64,000 bases of DNA, taken from NCBI RefSeq assembly GCF_019393635.1, contig NC_057861.1:546068711-546132710 (forward strand), written 5' to 3'. Of the stretch, positions 34,885 to 45,165 are shown piece after piece (within the stretch, counting starts at the first letter, position 1; the number at the start of each line of letters is the position of its first letter). Source of the stretch: Dromiciops gliroides (taxonomy: Eukaryota; Chordata; Mammalia; Microbiotheria; Microbiotheriidae). A program made the translations under genes and the position numbers. Below the pieces are notes generated by a model. That model worked only from the letters and a program-made list of their open reading frames with translations, made no database searches and was not told the origin of the DNA.

Positions 34885-35155
34885 CAAAGCAATTGAAACC
34901 CAGTGCTGTGAAATTATGATGATCAAGCTTGGCCCCAAAGAAGAGATATGAGAAGACATCTCCTCATCTTTGCAGAAGTAGGAAACTGTGGTTGTGGATC
35001 ACTACAGATAATGTCAGACTTTTAAAAATATATGTTAATTTTGAAGGGCTTTGTTTCTTTTTTCCTCTCTTTAAAAATATCTTTATTAGAGGGAATCGAT
35101 CTCAGGAAGGGATAGGGGAGGAATGCAGTGAGAAATGTAGGTGATATGAAAACAC
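34885..35155 (+). mobile_element. L1-type 3'UTR fragment
   Basis: 'agagatatgagaagacatct', 'tttgcagaagtaggaaac' and 'taatgtcagacttt'. Antisense relatives lie at 4345-4470 and 36285-36400. Confidence 0.5.
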
Positions 35156-35164
35156 AGGTTACCA

Positions 35165-35385
35165 ATAAAATTATTATTAAAAGATTTATAGAGACTTAAA
35201 ATCACCTTAGAATAAGTAATATAGCTAAGGCACATGTTGATATTCCAGTTTTATAGCTAAGAAAAAGAGACATAGATATGCTAAGTGACTTCTCCAGTGT
35301 CACACAGATAGTTACATGTTAGAGCCAGGATTCCAACCCTGGTGTCCCAGACTACTGTTATTTCCATGACAACATGCTACCTCTT
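35165..35385 (-). mobile_element. MIR-like SINE, antisense
   Basis: 'gctaagtgacttctccagtg' and 'gccaggattccaaccctggt'. Confidence 0.6.
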
Positions 35386-35519
35386 AGGTTATTTGCAACT
35401 TAATTTATTTTGTTTTGAATACTCACCTGAGCTTCAAATTAGCATCAGAGAGTATATAATTGTATTCAATAAATAAAACAAATGTTTTTAATATACTTCA
35501 ATTCCCTATTATGGCTAGC

Positions 35520-35702
35520 TAAGAACAGGGGTAGGAAGAAAAAAGAAGGGATAAGGAAAACATCTAATAGAGAAGGGAAAAGAAAGATACAGATAGGTAG
35601 ATGGAAAGAAGGGCAAGCAAAAGGAGGAGAGAGGGAGGGAGAAAAAAGTGAAGGAGGGGAAAAGAAAAAGAGGGAAAGGAACATAGAGAAGGAGGGAGAA
35701 GA
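35520..35702. repeat. Polypurine tract
   Basis: About 180 bp, mostly A and G with few pyrimidines, abutting an L2 end. Confidence 0.75.
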
Positions 35703-36160
35703 TTTATTAAATATTTGCTATTTAAATATTTACTATGTGCCAGGCATTGTGCTAAGCACTGGAGATATAAATGCAAGTAAACAATAAAATCCCTGTCCTC
35801 AGGGAGTTTGCTTTCTAGTGGGGGAAGACAAACCACAAAAGGGAGCTGAAAAGGGGCAAATGGGGCTACACTCATAAAGGCACGGCATGAATCAGCCTTG
35901 GAAGTAGTATGGAGGCCTGAGACTCAGTAAGATAAGGCTAAAGCTCATCTATTAGAGGAGAGTGACCCAGGGATAGAGGCCAGGTTACCATTACAGAAGA
36001 GGTGGAAGTGATGGTTCAAGTAGAGAAGTTTTGGCTTAGAGCCAACTGGGAAATGGGAAAAGAGGGAAATAGAAAGAAGTATCAGGATATACATGGATAG
36101 AGGATGGAAGAGGAGTGAGAGAAAGGGTCAGGAGCATCTGAACAGTTAGACAAACCTCTA
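35703..36160 (-). mobile_element. L2-type LINE 3' part
   Basis: 'actatgtgccaggcattgtg' and 'gtcctcagggagtttgctt' are the antisense L2 terminus; purine-rich sequence continues to about 36160. Confidence 0.65.
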
Positions 36161-36174
36161 GGCATGCCTTAGCC

Positions 36175-36660
36175 CAGAGGTTTTCCACCATTTTTGTATC
36201 TGGGAGTCCTTTGGATACTTTTTTTCAGAATAATATTTTAAATTACTAAAAATAAGCATTTCTTCCATCTCTCAAATCACAACCAAAAAAAAGTCTGACA
36301 TCTGTAATGATCCTCGACTATGGTTCCCAACTTCTGCAAAGAAGTTGAGGGAGGTGTCTTCTCATATCTCCATATTGGGGCTGATCTTGAGGTTTCAATG
36401 CTTCATTTTAGGATTCCAAGGAAATCAATCATATTGAAATATGATTATCAAAATATTTTTCTTTTTTTTTGGCAGGGCAATGAGGGTTAAGTGACTTGCC
36501 CAGGGCCACACAGCTAGTAACTGTCAAGTGTCTGAGGTCGGATTTGAACTCAGGTCCTCCTGAATCCAGGGCTGGTGCTTTATCCACTGAGTCATCTAGC
36601 TGCCCCCTATCAAAATATTTTTTTAAATAACTTCATTAACCCCAGATTAAAAACCCCTGT
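36175..36660. mobile_element. hAT transposon fossil, interrupted twice
   Basis: Starts near 'ctgggagtcctttggatact' and ends 'ccccagattaaaaacccctg', terminal text of a mammalian hAT. Its middle is interrupted by an L1-type 3'UTR piece (36285-36400) and a SINE (36461-36607). Confidence 0.55.
36461..36607 (-). mobile_element. WSINE1-like SINE with perfect TSD
   Basis: Full-length antisense copy flanked by the exact 15 bp duplication tatcaaaatattttt at 36446-36460 and 36608-36622. Confidence 0.93.
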
Positions 36661-37045
36661 TCCTAGAGACTACTTGAGGTCTGAATTTCTGCATATTAGT
36701 AGTTCCTTTAATTGTCCTTTTAAGTACCAGTTAGTTGATTTGCCACTGTTCATACCCCCTTTCTCTTTAACATTCAGAGGCTCAGGTCCAAGCTGGATTT
36801 CCATAGAATACTTTCCATAGGCTGCAGTGGCAGTAATAGAAGCCCTGTGCTCTCATAATCCCACATCTTTAGGTTTATGCAGGAGCCCTCTCTCCATCTA
36901 CTGAAACCCTTCCCATCCTTTAATGCCCAACTCAAATGTTGCCCCCTTCAGGAAGCTTTCCCTCATTCCCTTGGCTTTTAAGGGCTTCCTCCGATTTTAT
37001 AAAGGACTTTGTTCTAAAATTCACTCAGGAACTTACCAAGCCATA

Positions 37046-37196
37046 TTTTTATTTTTTTTTTATTTTTTTTTTGCAGGGCAATGGGGGTTAAGTGACTTGC
37101 CCAGGGTCACACAGCTAGGGTTTGAGGCCGGATTTGAACTCAGGAACTCCTGAATCCAGGGCCAGTGCTTTATCCACTGTGCCACCTAGCTGCCCC
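37046..37196 (-). mobile_element. WSINE1-like SINE
   Basis: Antisense copy with a long T-rich tail and a short deletion in the 'agctagtaagtgtc' region. Confidence 0.9.
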
Positions 37197-37540
37197 TTTT
37201 ATTTAATTTTTGTTGGTTTTTTCCCCCAAATAACAAGCATTTATTTTCACATTGGCCATGTCCAAAAATGTACCTCTCATTCTAAAGTCCATTGCCTCTT
37301 TGTCAGTGGAGGGTGGTATGCTTATACTCAGTCCTCTGGAATCCTGAATGATATTGATCAGTATTCTTAAGTCTTTTTTGTGGGGCAATGGGGGTTAAGT
37401 GACTTGGCCAGGGTCACACAGCTAGTAAGTGCCAAGTGTCTGAGGCCGGATTTGAACTCAGGTACTCCTGAATCCAGGACCAGTGCTTTATCCACTGTGC
37501 CACCTAGCTGCCCTCCCTTGAGTCTTTCAAAGTTGTGTTA
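37197..37540 (-). mobile_element. L1 3'UTR fragment split by SINE
   Basis: 'ataacaagcatttattttca', 'cacattggccatgtccaaaa' and 'agtctttcaaagttgtgtta' are antisense marsupial L1 3'UTR text around the SINE. Confidence 0.6.
37374..37515 (-). mobile_element. WSINE1-like SINE with TSD
   Basis: Full-length antisense copy; flanks cttaagtcttt and cttgagtcttt differ at one base. Confidence 0.9.
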
Positions 37541-37699
37541 CAACTTTGCATGTTGGCATCTTACCCTTCTACAAGGTTGAAGATTCCTTGAGGGCAGGGA
37601 CCAAGCATTACCTCAATTTAACAACTCCCTGTGCTACTAGTCTAAGGCCCTATACATAATTAATGTCTAATAAATGGCTGGCATACCATAACAGGGACT

Positions 37700-38124
37700 G
37701 GATTCAATTAATCTGTAGGCTGTCCAAGGGGTCTGGACCAGAAGTCTCAGTATAAAATAATTTGAGTCTTACTCTTCTCACCCAACTCATTTCTTATTTC
37801 TTATGTGACAACCTGATCTGCTCCACTGAAGCCATTAGAAAGATTATTTCTGTTCCACCCTCATATATCATGCTTTCCCCTTAGAATGTCATCTCCCTTC
37901 CTCTCTGCCAATCAACACTCCAAAACTGAAGCTCCAACTCTAAGCTTTTTAAAAAATTAACCTTGCACCCTCTTTCTCAGTCTACAATATTAATCTGCAA
38001 ACACTTGCATCTTCATAATTATTCTTGAATATTTTCTACACTTGCATGTTATAAAAGCAATAGTCATCAGAGAAAGAACTGGAACCAGCAATGAACTGGA
38101 TTCAAGGATCACCTTGAATATACC
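37700..38124. other. No recognisable feature
   Basis: Nothing supportable. Confidence 0.5.
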
Positions 38125-38129
38125 TGCTG

Positions 38130-38574
38130 TGAGGGAAAACAATCCTCTTCTTAATAATTCTCAGGAACCCAGCAGTGATGTGACAAAGGCTCTTTTATTT
38201 CCTTCTCATGATAAGGAGGCACCCTAGTGTGCAGCTAGTGGGTGCAAAGAAAGGGGGCTCTCAGGCCCTGTTTTAAACCGTAGTCCCTATGAATGGACCC
38301 TCCCCTTTTTCATCATTGGTCTGATTACTCAAGGGTTACAATCTACACGCAAAAACTACCTAATCAGAATGCAGTATTCCCATCCCTCTTCTTTATATGG
38401 GCATAACTCAGGAGTAGACCTTATTCTTCCTTATATGGACACAACTCAGGAGCAGACCTTATTGAGATCAGGGCTCTTTGAACCATGTGATTTTGTTAGC
38501 TAGAAGGGGAGGAGGGGATCTGAGACTTTTGTCCTAAAAACAGGTCTGGAGGAGTATGATTGACTGTTACATCT
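38130..38574 (-). mobile_element. Solo LTR of an endogenous retrovirus (LTR E)
   Basis: About 445 bp on the minus strand, from TGTAACAGTC (at 38574) to CCCTCACA (at 38130), so TGT...ACA ends. A tandem pair of 33 bp units (38393-38425, 38431-38463) sits in the U3 position. A TTTAAAA-like TATA lies near 38271-38277 and an AATAAA signal near 38194-38199. No flanking internal sequence and no visible target duplication. Confidence 0.7.
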
Positions 38575-38696
38575 TTATTGAGAGGAGACAACTACCCATT
38601 TTCTCACACCTGCTTAAATTCTCTGTACCTCAGTTTCTTCATCTATAAAATGGGGGAGTAAAACCTGGAGTACCTCTATCAGAAGATTATTGCTAG

Positions 38697-39100
38697 TCAG
38701 TAAGTATTTTTGTTTGTTTATTTGTTTGTTTTTTTGCAGGGCAATGAGGGTTAAGTGACTTGCCCAGGGCCCAGTAAGTATTACTATGTGCCAACCACTG
38801 TGCTAAGTCTTATGAAAACAAATAGAAGGAAAAATAGAGACAATCATTGCTCCTAGGGAGCTATTATTCTAATGGGGGAAGACAGAATGTAAAGGGAAGC
38901 TGAAAATTGAGGGGGAAAGGGAGAAAGTACCAAGGTAAAGGCATAGTAGAGAAAGAAGTCCAGAGAATAGGAGCAGAGCCCAGAAAGGAATGAAGGCATA
39001 AGTACAACTGTCCATGAATAATTCACCAAGCAGGGTAAATGGAAGGTAATCTCCAAGAGAAGCCACTAGATGTTGGGATACTGGGGAAGTCCTCTTGCAA
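38697..39100 (-). mobile_element. L2-type LINE 3' part
   Basis: 'actatgtgccaaccactgtg', 'gctcctagggagctattatt' and following purine-rich L2 text, antisense. A truncated SINE lies at its tip. Confidence 0.6.
38709..38771 (-). mobile_element. Severely 5'-truncated WSINE1-like SINE
   Basis: Only the terminal ~35 bp and tail remain ('gggcaatgagggttaagtga' after a T/G-rich run). The exact 11 bp duplication cagtaagtatt at 38698-38708 and 38772-38782 shows it inserted in this short form. Confidence 0.85.
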
Positions 39101-39176
39101 AGATCCTCTTTAATGAGGATCAACTGAGAGAGTATCTGTAAAGTGTCATATAAATGTCAGCTGTGATTATTTCTTA

Positions 39177-39486
39177 GACATTACCCTACCAAGGCTTAAG
39201 TAGGAGTCTCAAACAAAAGTGGAAGTCAAGCAGTACTGTTGGTCAAACAAAAGGAATTTTTTTTCCTAGAGTGGCAAGCTCCAGAACACAGAACATGTGC
39301 TGCCCATGATGATTATTACTATGTTGACAGAAATACCATTGTAATGCCTAGACCACCTCTGGCTGTTTTACACACTCATCGGAAATTATTTCTTGTCTCT
39401 GTCAATCCAGGGAAAACTGAGGCCCAGCTACATTCAACAATCTAATCTAACTTAAGTCCCTGCTATGGATGGAGGACTCTGGGAAG
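39177..39486. other. No recognisable feature
   Basis: Nothing supportable. Confidence 0.5.
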
Positions 39487-39925
39487 CCATTGTTCATCCT
39501 TTGTTCTCAAAGAGGACCAATGACATCAGGAGGGTGATATCTTAACTTGCAAATGAATTGGATTTAAGTGAAGCAGAGCTTTGCAAAGTCATAAGCCCCA
39601 CTCCTTCCTCCAAAGTCATCACATAGGTCAAGATGAATTGTGATGGCCCTGGATGCAATGGAAGACCCTGGCTTTTTTGTGGGGGGGACAATGAGGGTTA
39701 AGTGACTTGCCCAGGGTCACACAGCTAGTAAATGTCAAATTCTGAGGTTGCATTTGAACACAGGTACTCCTGAATTCAGGGCCGGTGCTTTATTCACTGT
39801 GCCACCCGGCTGCCCCCAAGACCTTGGCCTTTTTAAGCTAAAGTCTTTTCCAGGTCTCAGTTTGTCCAAGACAATATTCATTTAGTAATTAAAGATTAAG
39901 TAAGAATTGAGGCAAAAGATGGCCT
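39487..39925 (-). mobile_element. RTE LINE 3' end, antisense
   Basis: 'ttgttctcaaagaggaccaa' and 'gaattggatttaagtgaagc', then 'tttttaagctaaagtctttt' and 'caggtctcagtttg' beyond the SINE. It extends past the RTE-SINE tail, so it looks like the RTE LINE itself. Confidence 0.65.
39673..39817 (-). mobile_element. WSINE1-like SINE with TSD
   Basis: Full-length antisense copy; flanks aagaccctggc (39662-39672) and aagaccttggc (39818-39828) differ at one base. Confidence 0.92.
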
Positions 39926-40017
39926 ACTTTGCTTTCATAAAAGAATCATTCTGGGAGCAGAAGACCCTCTGGGAATATTAATGTATTAAAGGGAGAAACT
40001 AAGCAGAATGTGGTATC

Positions 40018-41270
40018 TCAAGGATGAAATGGAAAAATATCCCTGTGCTGCTGGCTGAAGTAGGCAGGGCTAGAGAAACACAGCACATAAACTTCAGAGA
40101 TCTCACCCACATTTGGGCAAAGAAAAAAAAGACAAAACCAAAAATGAACTCTTTCCTCAAAATGCCAAATCCCTCCAAATCCCTTCATATAATACCATAA
40201 TACAATAATACAATACCTGGAGCAGCAGAACCCACAAAAGGATGGGGTGAGATTATTCTCCAGCCAAAGAAACCTTAGAAGGTCAGCAGGAGGGGTCTGC
40301 TGTGCTGTGGTGGAAATGAAACCCAACACCAAGGTCAAGCAGACACAGATCCAGCCCCAGGCAGGTTGTGCCAGAGAAAGAGACCTCCAGAGTCTCTGAA
40401 TCGGCTGCAGCGCCACTTCTTCTGAAACTAAGATCACAGTCTGGTGAGAGTACTGAGTGGTTGGCCAGAGGGAGATTACAAGGGTCTCTGCTGGTGCTAA
40501 GGCAAAACTTAGTTGTTTTATCCCTGATGGGAACAAGGAATCAGCCTTGAGTGGTGTCAGTCCAAGTGGAAGAGGGGTGCAGGCTCACCAGGGCTATCAA
40601 CCCAACTAAACAAAAATTGTGTTTTCTGGTTGAAAAACAAGTATGCCTGGGGTTATTTTCAGACCAGAGCATGGGCCAGGTGAGTGCAGAATGTGCCTCT
40701 CCTAAAAATGTACCACCTGTGACCCTATGAAGTTTGGGACAGTACAGCCTGGAAGTAGTGCCCCACTTTAAGAAAGAGTTAAAAGTCAAGTAAAAGGTGG
40801 GCAAGATGAGCAGACAGAGAAAGGTGAGGACCATAGAAAGTGTCTTTAGTGACAAGGAAGATCAAGGTGCACCCTCAGAAGAGGATAGCAATGTCAGGGC
40901 TCCTACATCCAAAGCTTCCAAGAAAAATATGAATTGGTCTCAGGCCATAGAAGAAGTGCTCAAAAGGGACTTTGGAGATAGAGAGATAGAGGAAAAAATG
41001 GAAAGAGAAATTAGGGTGATGGATGAAAGACATGAGAAAAAAGTCAACAGCTTGAAAAGCCAAATGGAAAAGCTCTCTGAAGAAAATAATTGCCTAAGAA
41101 TTAGGATTGAACAAATGGAAGCTAGTAACTTTATGAGAAACAAAGACACAATAAAGTAAATCCAAATGAATAAACAAATAGAGGGCAATATGAAATATCT
41201 TCTTGGAAAAACTGCTAACCTGGAAAATAGATCCAGGAGAGATAATTCAAAACAACATATAAGCAGAGTA
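40018..41270 (+). mobile_element. 5' half of an L1/HAL1 (5'UTR and ORF1 start)
   Basis: Aligns to the antisense HAL1 at 48.7-52 kb from about 40165 on, through the 5'UTR ('cctggagcagcagaacccac', 'cagacacagatccagcc') and the first third or so of ORF1. It stops near 41270 and is followed by unrelated L2. The 3' half is missing, so L1 or HAL1 cannot be decided. Confidence 0.75.
40797..41159 (+). pseudogene. L1/HAL1 ORF1 N-terminal fragment
   Basis: 120 codons from the first ATG (40797) in GGCAAGATGAGCAG context; a second ATG lies at 40806, where the other copy in the window starts. Residues 1-55 are a basic/acidic head; from about residue 60 a heptad-rich coiled coil runs through EEKMEREIRVMDERHEKKV and KLSEENNCLRIRIEQMEAS. 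In L1 the coiled coil trimerises ORF1p, an RNA-binding chaperone. It ends at TAA in 'caataaagtaa', where the other copy reads on, so this is a mutation. The RRM and C-terminal domains are absent. Confidence 0.8.
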
Positions 41271-41289
41271 GTAGAGATGTGCTAAACAG

Positions 41290-41475
41290 AGGAAAGAAAG
41301 ACATTAACTACTGAAGGATCAGGAAAAGATTTCTGATAGAGAGGAAAGGCTTTAAAAGAAATCAGCATTCTAAGAGGTGGAAATGCGAAGGGAATGCATT
41401 CCAAGCATGGAGGACAACCTGTTAAAAGGCAGAAGCAGAAGATGGAGTTTGGGGAACACTGAGAAGGTCAAAGTT
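41290..41475 (-). mobile_element. L2 internal fragment
   Basis: 'aatgcattccaagcatggag' and 'gacaacctgttaaaaggcag', antisense L2 text like that in 14.1-14.4 kb. Confidence 0.55.
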
Positions 41476-41479
41476 GCTC

Positions 41480-41905
41480 CTAGTCAGAACCACTTTACAG
41501 CAGTTGGCTAGGAGCTCAGTACTCTATTCTTTCATCAGCCTGGGCTGATAAACTGCTTTAGGATTCTGAGTTCAAATCAGAGGAGTGTCTGGCCTGCTCA
41601 CCTAAGACTGATCCTGTTCCCCTTGGTTGTTATTGGGTTATTTTTTTTTGCAAAAGAGAGAATGGATAGATAGGAAAATACCCCCACTGAATAACTATCT
41701 CCTTTGACTTTTAAGGATGTCACTTGGATTCTTTACCCTTAGTATTGATGCCTGGTCCCTCACAAATTGAATAGAATTCTGCCCAACAATTAAATGTATT
41801 TGGATAATTTTTTGGAAACCTCTAACAAATTCAAGACTTCACAATGTATCTATTACTTTGGGACTATCAATGAAGGTCCTTCCAGGAGGCAGTCTTACTT
41901 AGCAA
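41480..41905. other. No recognisable feature
   Basis: Nothing supportable. Confidence 0.5.
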
Positions 41906-41909
41906 ACAT

Positions 41910-42316
41910 GAGTGTTGTACCAGATGTGGGTCTGGGGTAACTCTCCTTGAGAAGCTAAAGGACAGACACACCTAAGAAGTAAGGGAGATAAGTTGTGGCT
42001 ACTGTCTGACTGGCACCAGGGAACAGAGATCACTCCAGGAGTCAGGACCACCACCCCTCATTCAAGCCTTTCCCATCCCACCCCTCATTCAAGCTTTCCC
42101 TACCCCCAAAAGGAACTTTCTGTTGTCAAGTGGTCACCCCATCGATCTTCTATAAAAGTGTTGGCCTTTCTTCCATTGGAGGAGAAAGATGTCTCTAAAC
42201 CATCTCCTCCCTGTGAAACAAAGTCTTTGACTTCCCTCATGGTCACTTTCTCCAAAGCCCAAATAGAAGACCATTTTATTCCAATTGGACTGTGTGTGAG
42301 AGTTGTAATTCTTTAA
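41910..42316 (+). mobile_element. Solo LTR-like element (LTR F)
   Basis: Sense: a tandem cacccctcattcaagc unit (42052-42074 and 42079-42100) in the U3 position, a TATA box tataaaag (42151-42158), a degraded AATAAA ('gaaacaaagtctt', about 42215), then a U5-like end 'gtgtgtgagagttgtaattc'. The 5' limit is uncertain. The 107-codon frame over it is incidental. Confidence 0.55.
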
Positions 42317-42544
42317 AGAGGAATACTTAAGGACCCCCACCACCTATTTCTCCATGACATATCCCTGCCCAAAAGTTAGAATATCAAATCTTCTCCTGAA
42401 TGTTTCCTGCCCAGAAATTCCTGAAGCTTATGAAAGTGGCTTAAATGGTGCCCTTTAATAGCAACATTGGCTTCTCCCCAGCCTTTCCTTGGCCAGAGAT
42501 GGTCTGAAGGGCACCCAGATGGCTTTCCTGTCCAAAAATATCTC

Positions 42545-42690
42545 TTTTATACATGTTCAATCAATCAATAAACATTTATTAAGTGCCTATAAAATGCCAG
42601 ACACTGTGTTAAACTGGGGGCATAAAAAGAGATGAAAGGCAATCCCTGTCCTCAAGGAGTTTGCAGTCTAATAGTGAAGGAGACACTACA
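42545..42690 (-). mobile_element. L2 3'-end fragment
   Basis: 'aataaacatttattaagtgc' to 'caaggagtttgcagtctaat', antisense terminus. Confidence 0.65.
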
Positions 42691-42784
42691 CAATATCTGA
42701 AAATATACCATTACAGATTCATATCTTTGTTGTTTCTGCTTTCAAAATACACACAGTCACAGGAGAATGATACATTAAACTTGG

Positions 42785-42915
42785 CCACGTTTTTGTTGTT
42801 CAGTCATCCAGTCATGGCTGACTCTTTGTGACCCCATGGACCAACCTGGCCATGAGGTTTTCTCAACAGAGACACTAGAGTGGTTTGCCATTTCCTTCTC
42901 CAGTTGCCATTGGTT
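42785..42915 (-). mobile_element. BovB-like tail of a MAR1-type element
   Basis: Antisense tail 'ttgttgttcagtcatccagt' to 'ggtttgccatttccttctcc', lacking the SINE head. It could be MAR1 or a BovB LINE end. Confidence 0.75.
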
Positions 42916-42984
42916 ACTTTAGTGAACACTAAATGATTGTTCATTATTTAATGATTCTATTATTTTCTTTGTTTCAGTCTTTTT

Positions 42985-43110
42985 CTCTGACTAGATCATA
43001 AACTTCTTGAGACCAGAGATTTTATCTTGTAGCTTTTTTCTTATGACCCCATGGTGCCTAACACAGTGCTGCACAAAGCAGGTGATCAATATACATTTAC
43101 TTATTAATAG
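42985..43110 (+). mobile_element. L2 3'-end fragment
   Basis: 'cataaacttcttgagaccag' to 'gcctaacacagtgctgcaca', sense terminus. Confidence 0.6.
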
Positions 43111-43738
43111 GTTACCACAAGGTTTGGATCCCCTGTGTGAGGTTTCCATGGTGCCTAATAATTTTATCTTGAAACCCAGTGTTTTCAGCAAAACCTTACC
43201 TAATATTATAGAATGATACCTTGTTACTCAAATATATTCATGTTCTCATTTTATTATTTTAAATAAATAATAAGGCTCATTCCCCATATATTCCACAGCT
43301 CTCCACCCCCACTGCATTATCATGATACCCTGGAAACAAGTACCTTTGAAATGGACAGGAGTGTGTACCTTTCAGGAGCATTTTACAACTGCCTCGGCCC
43401 CAGCTCCAGGCTATGGCCTTTATCCTGTGCCCTGATGCAATGAATAAATAGGTAGGAAGAAGTGCTGCTGCTATTCACCAGCTTTACACTTGCCCTGGGG
43501 ATTAACTTGCTCAAATATTATCAGGTCCCCCTTTGGCCCTTTCCCAAGGATCTTTAAAAACTCTCCAATAAACAATTTAGGTCTGTCCCTAAAGAGGCCC
43601 AGAGCCCTGTAGCAATGCATGCCCCTGGACTTCCCCTTTATTTGGCTGGCTGAAATGTTCATCTGTCTCTTGCAGTTTTGAGCTCCTTCCTTAGGCTCAA
43701 AATAAATTTGTTGAGTGTAATGTCTGAGGACTAGGTGT
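43111..43738. other. No recognisable feature
   Basis: Nothing supportable. Confidence 0.5.
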
Positions 43739-43739
43739 G

Positions 43740-43970
43740 TACAAGGAAGTGGCATAGTGGACTTGGGGTCAGGAAAAGGCTTTTAAATTCTACTTCAGAT
43801 GCTTAGTAACTGTTGAACTCTGGGCCAGTTGGCTTAACCCCTCAACTTCCATTTCCTGATCCAAATGAGGGATAAGGATAGAACCTACTTCCTACTGTTG
43901 TTGTAAAGATCAAATAAAATGTAAAGCACTTTGCAAATGTTAAAGCACAACATAAGTGCTAGGGTTTGGG
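43740..43970 (+). mobile_element. CORE-SINE, sense
   Basis: 'ggcatagtggacttggggtc', 'aaatgagggataaggataga' and 'gtaaagcactttgcaaatgt'. Confidence 0.65.
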
Positions 43971-44029
43971 GGCTTGGGTTTCTTTTGTTGTTGTTGGGGT
44001 GGGGAGGTATTTCATTCTGGTTTGGTTTT

Positions 44030-44171
44030 TCTGAGACTGGATCTCTCTATCTAACCTTTACTGGAAATACAACAATCAGGGATGGACCTAATCTCTCTGC
44101 TGATTAGCATGGAAGCTTTGGCCTATTCTGTTTGACCTGGTCCATTTTTACCGTTCTATAGGTAGCCTGGT
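44030..44171 (-). pseudogene. RN7SL pseudogene: 7SL (SRP) RNA pseudogene, 3' half
   Basis: Read on the minus strand, it follows the last ~140 nt of 7SL RNA, the scaffold of the signal recognition particle. It begins 'accaggctacct' (7SL accaggttgcct), continues 'ccaggtcaaac' and 'tgctaatcagcag' (7SL tgctgatcagtag), and ends 'gagatccagtctc' (7SL gagaccccgtctc). After the end comes an A-containing run that may be an old tail. Internal divergence is large, the 5' half is missing, and no promoter is expected, so it is a dead retrocopy. The upstream break coincides with the start of LTR A. Confidence 0.7.
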
Positions 44172-44764
44172 GTAAGGAATTAATTGTGATTTGGGGTTTC
44201 TATGACCCCATCTTTGGCTAAAATTAGAAACCTCAGCACACACCATGCTCCCTGACCTCATACCAGACACCAGTATGCCTACATGGGGATGGCCAAATTA
44301 TAATGAAAGAGTCCCCACCATGACTAGAAGCCCAGTAAGGACAAGTCAGGAGATCTTCGGTGTCTGGAAGCTGGGGGGCTGGCATTTGTAGAGCCACTTG
44401 TTAGTTCTGTCAATCGGGGCTGCCAGTCAATTAGCTTGGGGCTGTGTGTGTGGTCAGCCCTGTTTCCTGTGGGAGAGGGGGCTTCTGGGAGAGAGAAGGG
44501 AGGAGAGAGCACTCTGGTGTGAGCAGGAGGAGTGAGACGTTGAGCAGTTGGACCTCTTTGAAACTGCTGATTTTCTGGGTGGTGCTGAGTGGCAGATTGT
44601 ATTCTTTTCCTTCCCCTACTCCCTTTTTCTTTGTCCCTAGTTCTATTAACCTTACTTGTGTTTTAAATTTGTTCCCATTAATAAACCCTGTTTTGTTTTT
44701 AAGAGGCTGTTAATCTCCTTTCTTTGCCCAATTAACACTCCCCATATTAAATTTGGCCCTTCCA
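44171..44764 (+). mobile_element. LTR of an endogenous retrovirus (LTR A)
   Basis: Sense LTR starting TGTAAGGAATTAATTGTGAT and ending near 'aatttggccct'. An AATAAA signal at 44680-44685 is followed by a GT/T-rich stretch. It matches LTR B (46313-47590, opposite strand) over the first ~50 bp and over 44590-44760. No primer-binding site or coding sequence follows. Confidence 0.7.
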
Positions 44765-45049
44765 GTGGCTAACTGACTCTCCCCAACCCTGCACCCCCAA
44801 CCCCATCACCATATTTGTGATGGAGTTAATGAAGACAGCCAATTAGCTTTTAGCCCTACTGTCTTTCAGATCTCCTGCACTCAGGGGTTTACATGTCTTG
44901 GCTCTCATTATTATTATTCTAAAAGAGGGGAAAGAGAGGGGGTCATAACGGAGGAGAGGTACCAAAGTGCATCTCAATTTCTTGCTGTTGGACATTATGT
45001 CATGAAAACATACGAGGCAAAAAATTGCATACAATATAATCTTCAAAAC

Positions 45050-45165
45050 CTCTATCTGATTGCTTACCATCTCAGGGAGGGAGGAGAAGAGAGAGGGAGA
45101 GAGAATGTAATTCAGAGCTCAAAACTTTAAAGAAGAAACATACCTTAAAAAATTCTTTTAACATT
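45050..45165 (+). mobile_element. L1 3'-end fragment
   Basis: 'ctatctgattgcttaccatc', a purine tract with GGGA units, 'agagctcaaaactttaaa' and an A-rich end. Confidence 0.6.

Larger units (their letters stand above)
36895..37690 (+). mobile_element. L2 3' region, split
   Basis: 'aatgcccaactcaaatgttg' and 'aggaagctttccctcattcc' (36920-36975) plus 'ttccttgagggcagggacca' and 'taatgtctaataaatggctg' (37585-37680) are one sense L2 end. SINEs and an L1 tail separate the two parts. Confidence 0.65.
38600..39170 (+). mobile_element. CORE-SINE split by L2-type sequence
   Basis: 'tcagtttcttcatctataaa' (38627-38646) and 'tgaggatcaactgagagagt' (39114-39133) are the CORE and 3' part of one sense element. 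About 400 bp of L2-like sequence lies between them. Confidence 0.45.

Noticed and set aside
40018..40536. 172-codon minus frame, the longest in the window
   Set aside because: It runs antisense to the L1/HAL1 5'UTR, has no domain I recognise, and its counterpart is not open in the other copy at 51.3-52 kb.
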